Shown piece by piece: positions 1 to 4,365 of a stretch of DNA of 6,773 nt; position 1 is the first letter of the stretch; every line of letters starts with the position of its first letter. Location of the stretch: NCBI GenBank assembly GCA_025362825.1, contig JANYFF010000503.1, positions 1-6,773 on the forward strand. Reading direction: 5' to 3'. The notes beneath the pieces are model-generated. The model saw nothing but the letters and a program-made list of their open reading frames with translations, searched no databases and was not told where the DNA came from. The translations under genes and the position numbers were made by a program. Source of the stretch: Polaromonas sp. (GTDB lineage Bacteria > Pseudomonadota > Gammaproteobacteria > Burkholderiales > Burkholderiaceae_C).

Positions 1-122
1 CGCAGGGCGGCGGCACCAAGGACACCTGGATTCTGGAGGCCGATGTGCCGGTGAATTCGCAATCCCAATCGCAATCCCAGTCGCAGTCGCAGCCGCAGGG
101 TCAATCACAGGGAGGGAATTAA
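1..122 (+). CDS. C-terminal end of circularly permuted type-2 ATP-grasp protein (partial, 5' end outside)
   Basis: The frame beginning at base 3 is open to a TAA at 120-122 and gives 39 residues. The first part, reading GGGTKDTWILE, matches the conserved end of the circularly permuted ATP-grasp family (DUF404/DUF407), whose members commonly finish with a G-G-x-K-D-T-W-V-L motif. The gene lies directly before an alpha-E gene, which is the family's normal partner, so the assignment rests on both motif and context. ATP-grasp enzymes make amide bonds by activating a carboxylate with ATP; the substrate of this branch is not established. After the conserved end, an extra tail follows: six consecutive Ser-Gln dipeptides (residues encoded by 57-92), then Pro-Gln, Gly-Gln, Ser-Gln, Gly-Gly-Asn. 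That tail looks disordered and is probably lineage-specific. The catalytic part is outside the window, so activity cannot be judged. Confidence 0.8.
   Translation, partial: QGGGTKDTWILEADVPVNSQSQSQSQSQSQPQGQSQGGN
57..92 (+). repeat. Hexanucleotide tandem repeat encoding (Ser-Gln)6
   Basis: Six 6-bp units of the form TC(G/C)CA(A/G) run in frame through the end of the ATP-grasp gene. They show a 12-bp higher-order period: the first two 12-mers, starting at 57 and 69, differ only in their last base, and the third, from 81, has drifted. Degenerate Pro-Gln, Gly-Gln and Ser-Gln units continue to base 110. Because each unit is 6 bp, gain or loss of a unit would keep the frame and only change the length of the protein tail. 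Confidence 0.85.
111..116 (+). promoter_or_regulatory. Ribosome binding site of the alpha-E gene
   Basis: GGAGGG lies 8 nt before the ATG at 125 and is close to the ideal Shine-Dalgarno sequence. It sits inside the last codons of the ATP-grasp gene, whose stop is only 2 nt before the alpha-E start. This layout implies co-transcription and probably translational coupling, and it fixes the start codon of the alpha-E gene. Confidence 0.8.
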
Positions 123-124
123 CC

Positions 125-1087
125 ATGTTGTCACGCACCGCTGACCACCTCTTTTGGATGTCCCGCTACACCGAGCGGGCCGAAAACACCGCCCGCATGC
201 TGGATGTGAACTACCAGACCTCCATGCTGCCGCAATCTGCCGGTGCCGCCATGGTGGGCTGGGAAGGCCTGCTCACCATCAGTGAGCTCAAGCCCGCCTA
301 CACCAAAAAATATGGTGAAGCCATTTCACCCCGCAACGTTATGGATTTCATGGTGCGCGACGAAGAGAATTCTTCGAGCATTGTGTCGTGTCTGAAAAAC
401 GCCCGCGAGAATGCGCGTGCCGTGCGCGGTACGCTGACGACGGAAGTCTGGGAAACCGAAAACCAGACCTTTCTCGAAGTCATCCGCATGCTGAACAACG
501 GCGATTTCGAGCGCGACCCATCGCAGTTTTTTGAATGGGTGAAGTTTCGCTCGCACCTTTCGCGCGGCGTCACGGCTGGCACCATGCTGCAGGACGAAGC
601 CTTTCACTTCCTGCGCCTGGGCACCTTTCTGGAGCGTGCCGATAACACCGCCCGCCTGGTGGATGTGAAGTTCCATGCGGTGCAAAGCGATTTCCTCGGG
701 CTGGCCACCGCCAAGGACCAGGAGTTTGACTTCTACCACTGGAGCTCGATTTTGCGCAGCGTGTCGGGCTTCGAGATTTACCGCAAGGTATACCGCGACG
801 TTATCAAGCCCGAGCGCGTTGCCGAGCTGCTGATTCTTCGTGCCGACATGCCGCGCTCACTGCTCGGCTGCCTGAACGAGGTCATGAACAACCTGGCTAT
901 GGTGACGAGCGATGCATCAAGTGAGACGCAGCGCCGTGCCGGCAAACTGCGCTCGGACCTGCAGTACGCCCGCATCGATGAAATCCTGGCCAATGGCCTG
1001 CATGGGTTTTTGACCCAGTTCCTGGACCGGGTCAATGAACTGGGCGCACATCTGAGCCGCGAATTTCTGGTGCCGGCGACCAATTGA
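125..1087 (+). CDS. Alpha-E domain protein (DUF403)
   Basis: This complete 320-residue protein has the usual length for the alpha-E family. The N-terminus carries the family signature (LSRTADHLFWMSRY followed by ERAENTAR, residues 2-24). A second copy of the E-R-A-x-N-T-A-R motif appears at residues 170-177, and a related N-A-R-E-N-A-R stretch at 92-98. The protein looks wholly helical and soluble: there is no signal peptide and no membrane segment. The biochemical role is unknown. The family is nearly always encoded beside a circularly permuted ATP-grasp protein and a transglutaminase-like protein, as here, and is sometimes fused to the ATP-grasp; it is therefore thought to work as a partner of an amide-forming enzyme, which is inference. 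The start at 125 is supported by a strong ribosome site and by the conserved N-terminal motif beginning at residue 2. The stop is at 1085-1087. Confidence 0.93.
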   Translation: MLSRTADHLFWMSRYTERAENTARMLDVNYQTSMLPQSAGAAMVGWEGLLTISELKPAYTKKYGEAISPRNVMDFMVRDEENSSSIVSCLKNARENARAVRGTLTTEVWETENQTFLEVIRMLNNGDFERDPSQFFEWVKFRSHLSRGVTAGTMLQDEAFHFLRLGTFLERADNTARLVDVKFHAVQSDFLGLATAKDQEFDFYHWSSILRSVSGFEIYRKVYRDVIKPERVAELLILRADMPRSLLGCLNEVMNNLAMVTSDASSETQRRAGKLRSDLQYARIDEILANGLHGFLTQFLDRVNELGAHLSREFLVPATN

Positions 1088-1190
1088 GCTCCCACGTTCG
1101 CTCACTGCGTGTAGCTCTCTGCCCCCCGAAGGGGCACTGCGCCTGCGGCCCGGCAAAGCCGGTTCCGCGGCCCCTGCTGGCGAAAACCCC
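1088..1190. repeat. Intergenic hairpin-rich repeat element
   Basis: The first two thirds of the gap between the alpha-E and transglutaminase genes hold two hairpins. At 1120-1136 TGCCCC pairs with GGGGCA around CCGAA. At 1145-1168 GCGG and CCGGC pair with GCCGG and CCGC, with a small internal loop and an AAA turn. The general form (a GAGCTCCCACG-like edge, a C-run/G-run hairpin, then GCGCCTGCGGCCCGGC) resembles a dispersed intergenic sequence I recall from Comamonadaceae genomes; that family identity is from memory. No T-run follows either hairpin, so neither is a classical intrinsic terminator. They could still shield the upstream mRNA from 3' exonucleases or reduce readthrough. Confidence 0.5.
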
Positions 1191-1244
1191 GCTTCGTGAA
1201 ACGCTTTATTGAGACTGTCATAACAGTTACTTGCCTGTAGAGAC

Positions 1245-2090
1245 ATGAAACTTCACGTTCGCCACACCACCGACTACCGCTACAGCGAGCCACTGCGTTA
1301 TGCGCTGCAAACGCTGTGGCTCACGCCACACTCCACGCCCTCGCAAACCGTGAACTTCTGGAGCGTTGGGGCGCCTGAAAAGCTGTACGCCCAGAAGGAC
1401 GCCTTCGGCAACACCATCCATTCCTATACCTTTGTCGGCAAGGTCAGTGATGACGTTCGCTGGAGCCTGGTCAATGCTGCCGGCGATGTCGAGACCCGGG
1501 GTGTTCCCGAGTTCCTGGACGAGGAAAGCCTGCCGCATCCCTACTTCTTCCTGCGGCCCACCCACCTGGCTGCGCCGCACTGGCAGCTTGCTGAATTTGG
1601 CCGGCGCTTCATAGCGCAAAGCACCGACGGGAGAGCCGATTTACAGGCAATTTTGGCCCTGAGCCGCGGTGTAGCGGACGTGGTCAGCTATCAAAAAAAT
1701 AGCACCAGTGTCACCACAACGGCGCTGGATGCCTTCAATGCTGGAGCCGGAGTGTGCCAGGACCAGGCCCATGTGATGGTCGCCATCTGCCGCAGTCTGG
1801 GCTACCCGGCACGCTACGTCAGTGGCTATTTTTATGCGGCCAACGAGCCCGACCTGGCCAGCCACGCTTGGTGCGATGTCTGTCTTGACGTTGCCACACG
1901 CCGCTGGGTCAGCATAGACGTGACCCACCACTGCCTGATTGACGAGCGCCATATCCGGCTCGCCATGGGCACCGATTACAACGCCTGCCCGCCGGCCAAG
2001 GGCGTGCGCCAGGGCGGTGGCCAGGAGTCGATGACCGTGGTCATCACCATCGAGCCCGTAGTCTCGCATTACATCCCTATTCGGCCTTGA
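1245..2090 (+). CDS. Transglutaminase-like cysteine peptidase-fold protein of the ATP-grasp/alpha-E cluster
   Basis: The 281-residue protein has the usual layout of this family: a bacterial transglutaminase-like N-terminal domain (about residues 2-85, starting with LHVRHTTDYRYSEP) and a transglutaminase core (about 130-230). The triad is intact: Cys171 in GAGVCQDQAH, His207 in SHAW and Asp225 in SIDVTH. No signal peptide or membrane segment is visible, so the protein is probably cytoplasmic like its two upstream partners. The fold can hydrolyse or transfer at amide bonds; here it may act on the product of the ATP-grasp enzyme, which is inference from clustering. The start at 1245 is supported by the conserved N-terminus at residue 2, although the ribosome site is weak (AGAG about 4 nt before the ATG). 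The 157-bp gap to the alpha-E gene leaves room for its own promoter. Codons 148-153 lie in a 17-bp palindromic repeat word. The 3' end overlaps the convergent Bug gene by 14 bp. Confidence 0.93.
   Translation: MKLHVRHTTDYRYSEPLRYALQTLWLTPHSTPSQTVNFWSVGAPEKLYAQKDAFGNTIHSYTFVGKVSDDVRWSLVNAAGDVETRGVPEFLDEESLPHPYFFLRPTHLAAPHWQLAEFGRRFIAQSTDGRADLQAILALSRGVADVVSYQKNSTSVTTTALDAFNAGAGVCQDQAHVMVAICRSLGYPARYVSGYFYAANEPDLASHAWCDVCLDVATRRWVSIDVTHHCLIDERHIRLAMGTDYNACPPAKGVRQGGGQESMTVVITIEPVVSHYIPIRP
1687..1703. repeat. Copy 1 of a 17-bp palindromic word, inside the transglutaminase gene
   Basis: GCTATCAAAAAAATAGC has 5-bp inverted arms (GCTAT/ATAGC). It matches the word at 4261-4277 at 16 of 17 positions, and both are written in the same orientation on the + strand. 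Here it encodes Ser-Tyr-Gln-Lys-Asn-Ser (residues 148-153), just before the catalytic cysteine region. The A-run stands out in GC-rich DNA. I recall similar words scattered through Comamonadaceae genomes, but this needs counting. Confidence 0.6.
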
Positions 2091-3072
2091 TGTTTGCCGC
2101 CTTGATGATGCGGGCGTTACTGTCCGAGTCGATGGCGATCTGCCGCGCAAAATCAGCCGGGCTGCCCCCCGTCGGAAGGCTGTCGGCCTCCAGCAGGCGC
2201 TGGCGTATCTCTGGCATTTGAAGCGCCTTGTTGATGTCGGCGTTCAGTCGGGCAATGATTGCCTGGGGCGTCTTTGCGGGCGCGAAGATACCAAACAGCG
2301 AGGTGAGATTGGCCTGGGGAAATCCGAGCTCGGCCAGCGTCGGTACGTCCGGAAGCACATCAAGCCTGGCGGGTGAGCCTACTGCCAGCGCCTTGAATTT
2401 TCCGGCCTTGACGTGCTGCAACTGCGTGGCGCCAACGTTGCTTGAAAGGATTTCGAAGTTGCCTCCCAGTGCATCCGTCAGTTGCTGGCCTCCGCCCTTG
2501 TACGGTATGTGTGTGATGTTGACGCCGCTGCTGGCCTTGATCTGCTCCAGCACCAGGTGCCCGACGGTCGCCGAGCCCGAGGTGGCCCATCGCAGGCTGC
2601 CGGGTCTGGCCTGTGCCATGGCGATCATGTCCCTGAAATCTCTGCCCGTGAAGGCCGGCGTTCCGACCACCAGCACCGGGGTGTACATCACGCTGACCAC
2701 CGGCGCGATGTCGCGGGCGGCATCGTAGTTGAGCTTGCCCAGGTGCGGCGTCAGTGCCACGGGGCTGATCGCTGAAAAGCCTATCGTGTAGCCATCGGGA
2801 GCTGATTTGGCCAGGGCTTCCATGCCGATGGTGCCGCCCGCGCCAGCACGGTTTTCAACCACCACCCGGGTGCCCAGCAACACGGCCAGCTTCTCGCCAA
2901 TGGCACGTGCCGTCGCATCGCTCACGCCGCCAGGCGGATAAACCACGATGATTCGAAGCAGTTTTACAGGCCAGGCCTGTGCCGTGGCGGGCGGAGCGAA
3001 TGGCATGGCAAGGCAGGCCAGCATGGCCAGCAACGGGGCAGCACGTCGGCAGGGGGTGGATTTGAGTCTCAT
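2077..3072 (-). CDS. Bug-family (TctC-like) periplasmic solute-binding receptor
   Basis: Read from the ATG at 3070-3072 this is a 331-residue protein, normal for the family. Residues 1-33 form a signal peptide: basic Arg2, Lys4, Arg9 and Arg10, a hydrophobic stretch 11-28, and a likely cleavage after Ala33 (A-Q-A before WPVK). Family signatures follow: YPPGGVSDATAR (45-56), ENRAGAGGTIG (73-83), PDGYT (92-96), HIPYKGGG (188-195), and a conserved C-terminus ending in NIKAE. Bug receptors bind carboxylates or other small organic molecules in the periplasm. Many are orphans with no TctAB membrane genes nearby, as here, so the ligand cannot be named. A GTG at 3118-3120 would add 16 residues before the signal peptide; the ATG is preferred because it gives a standard signal peptide, although neither has a clear ribosome site. 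The gene is downstream of mltB on the same strand, probably as a separate unit, and ends 14 bp inside the convergent transglutaminase gene. Confidence 0.92.
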   Translation of the reverse strand: MRLKSTPCRRAAPLLAMLACLAMPFAPPATAQAWPVKLLRIIVVYPPGGVSDATARAIGEKLAVLLGTRVVVENRAGAGGTIGMEALAKSAPDGYTIGFSAISPVALTPHLGKLNYDAARDIAPVVSVMYTPVLVVGTPAFTGRDFRDMIAMAQARPGSLRWATSGSATVGHLVLEQIKASSGVNITHIPYKGGGQQLTDALGGNFEILSSNVGATQLQHVKAGKFKALAVGSPARLDVLPDVPTLAELGFPQANLTSLFGIFAPAKTPQAIIARLNADINKALQMPEIRQRLLEADSLPTGGSPADFARQIAIDSDSNARIIKAANIKAE

Positions 3073-3099
3073 GGCTATATTTAGGAGTCTCTGGGCAAA

Positions 3100-3108
3100 G
3101 GGGGGGGG
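3100..3108. repeat. Nine-G homopolymer (C9 on the Bug coding strand)
   Basis: An uninterrupted run of nine G on the + strand lies 28 bp upstream of the preferred Bug start codon and between it and an in-frame upstream GTG. Runs of this length can change by slippage. A change would alter the leader, or the frame of the longer start, but not the protein read from the ATG at 3072. Confidence 0.8.
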
Positions 3109-3127
3109 TGTTTGCAGCACAACAAAT

Positions 3128-3145
3128 GGGCAGGGCGGCCTGCCC
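3128..3145 (-). terminator. Possible intrinsic terminator after mltB
   Basis: GGGCAGG (3128-3134) and CCTGCCC (3139-3145) form a perfect 7-bp GC-rich stem with a 4-nt loop. Read on the - strand the hairpin is followed by ATTTGTTG, a weak T-rich stretch. It lies 76 nt past the mltB stop and 55 nt before the preferred Bug start, where a terminator would separate the two genes. The interrupted T-run makes it only a moderate candidate. Confidence 0.45.
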
Positions 3146-3221
3146 GGTAATAATCACAGTGGTCCATCCTTCGCGACGGTGCGGCAACCCGCCGGATTTC
3201 AAATGATCAGCCTGCGCCAGC

Positions 3222-4337
3222 CTACTGCCTTACCCGCGCCGCAACCTCCCGCCCCAGCTCAATCACCGCCATCGCGTAGTAGCTGCTCCAGTTGTCGCGG
3301 GTGATGACGTAGAAGTTTTCAGTGCCTGCAAGGTATTGCGGTGCATCGGGGCCGTTGAGCAGTTCGACCAGTGCCAGCGGTCCGCTATGGTCAATTGCTG
3401 CGCCTTCAAGTACGGCGCCTTTGGCGGTGAAGCTGGCGACGCCAAAGGTCGGCAGGATGTCGGGGGCCATCAGGGCGTCCATGTCGAGGTGGCTTTTATC
3501 AAAGCTTACGGGGTAATACGTGGGCATGCCGGGCTGCCAGCCGAAAGCCTTGAAGTAGTTGGCCACTGAGCCGATAACGTCAGCAGGGCTGTTCCATAGA
3601 TCGATGTTGCCGTCGCCATCAAAATCCACAGCGTATTTGACCCAGCTGGAAGGCATGAACTGGGGCATGCCCATGGCACCGGCATAACTGCCGCGTGCGT
3701 CGAAGGGGTCTGCACCGCGGCGGCTTTGCAGGGTCAGGAACTGCTCGATCTCGCCTTTGAAGAATTCGCTGCGCTCCTTTGCGCGCGGATGGCTGGCCGG
3801 GAAATCAAAAGCCAGGGTGGTGAGCGCATCCATCACCCGAAAGGTGCCTGTATCGCGTCCGTAAATTGTCTCGACGCCAATGATGCCGACGATGATTTCA
3901 GCAGGAACGCCGTATTCTTTTTCGGCGCGGGCCAAGCTGTCCTTGTTCGCCAGCCAGAACCGGGCACCGGCTTCGATGCGCACCGGGTCGATGAAGCGGC
4001 TGCGGTACACCCGCCAGTTTTTGACAAAAGCCTTGACCGGTGGCTGCATCAGGCGGGACACCGTGGGTATGTAACGCGCCTTGCCAATCGCGTCTTTCAC
4101 CCAAGCGGGGTCAAGATCACGCCGGGCCGCCAGGTCTTCTGCAAACTGCATGGCGTCGGCCCGGCCGGCATACTGCGGGCCTGCAACCGGGGCGGTTTTT
4201 GCCACAGGCGTCTTTTTGGTATGTTTTGGGGCTGCAGCCCAGGTAATACCTGGGCCATACGCTATTAAAAAAATAGCAAGCGCCAGTCCTGAGAGTTTTG
4301 CGCGTGTCTTCGGCCAGTAGGTTGTTTCAGGTGTCAT
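3222..4337 (-). CDS. mltB: Lytic murein transglycosylase B
   Basis: This 371-residue protein is close to the length of E. coli MltB (about 360). Residues 1-36 form a signal peptide with a hydrophobic core near 17-28 and a probable cut after Ala36 (WAAA before PKH). No lipobox cysteine is present, so it is predicted to be a soluble periplasmic form rather than a lipoprotein. A basic, Ala/Pro/Lys-rich linker follows (37-55). The catalytic domain carries GIIGVETIYGR (151-161) with Glu156 as the acid/base, the substrate-groove motif GAMGMPQFMPSSW (220-232), and an EF-hand-like DFDGDGNIDLW loop (238-248) matching the calcium site of MltB. The enzyme cleaves the MurNAc-GlcNAc bond of peptidoglycan to give 1,6-anhydroMurNAc ends. 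The gene starts 28 bp after tgpA and is probably co-transcribed with it. No clear ribosome site precedes the ATG, but the next in-frame ATG (codon 63) would remove the signal peptide. Confidence 0.95.
   Translation of the reverse strand: MTPETTYWPKTRAKLSGLALAIFLIAYGPGITWAAAPKHTKKTPVAKTAPVAGPQYAGRADAMQFAEDLAARRDLDPAWVKDAIGKARYIPTVSRLMQPPVKAFVKNWRVYRSRFIDPVRIEAGARFWLANKDSLARAEKEYGVPAEIIVGIIGVETIYGRDTGTFRVMDALTTLAFDFPASHPRAKERSEFFKGEIEQFLTLQSRRGADPFDARGSYAGAMGMPQFMPSSWVKYAVDFDGDGNIDLWNSPADVIGSVANYFKAFGWQPGMPTYYPVSFDKSHLDMDALMAPDILPTFGVASFTAKGAVLEGAAIDHSGPLALVELLNGPDAPQYLAGTENFYVITRDNWSSYYAMAVIELGREVAARVRQ
4261..4277. repeat. Copy 2 of the 17-bp palindromic word, inside the mltB signal-peptide region
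   Basis: GCTATTAAAAAAATAGC has perfect 6-bp inverted arms (GCTATT/AATAGC) around AAAAA. It differs from the copy at 1687-1703 by one base. On the mltB strand it encodes residues 21-26 (Ala-Ile-Phe-Leu-Ile-Ala), which make up much of the hydrophobic core of the signal peptide. It is a local AT-rich island in GC-rich DNA. Confidence 0.6.
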
Positions 4338-4365
4338 ACGGATTAGAGTCTTGAACTGGCAGGTG

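Noticed and set aside
1120..1168. Rho-independent terminator after the alpha-E gene
   Set aside because: Both hairpins are GC-rich but neither is followed by a T-run on the + strand, so they are listed as a repeat element instead.
1641..2150. Open frame of 169 codons on the - strand, antisense to the transglutaminase gene
   Set aside because: It covers the strand opposite the conserved Cys/His/Asp core and shows no domain of its own.
3013..3015. Cys20 of the Bug protein as a lipobox cysteine
   Set aside because: The residues before it (A-M-L-A) lack Leu at -3, and a good signal peptidase I site (A-Q-A) occurs at 31-33, so a soluble periplasmic receptor is more likely.
3073..3120. Longer Bug product from the GTG at 3118-3120
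   Set aside because: It would put 16 residues before an otherwise normal signal peptide, pass through the C9 run, and has no ribosome site. The ATG at 3070-3072 gives a standard export signal.
3726..4268. Open frame of 180 codons on the + strand, antisense to mltB
   Set aside because: It is opposite the conserved MltB catalytic region and has no family motif or ribosome site.
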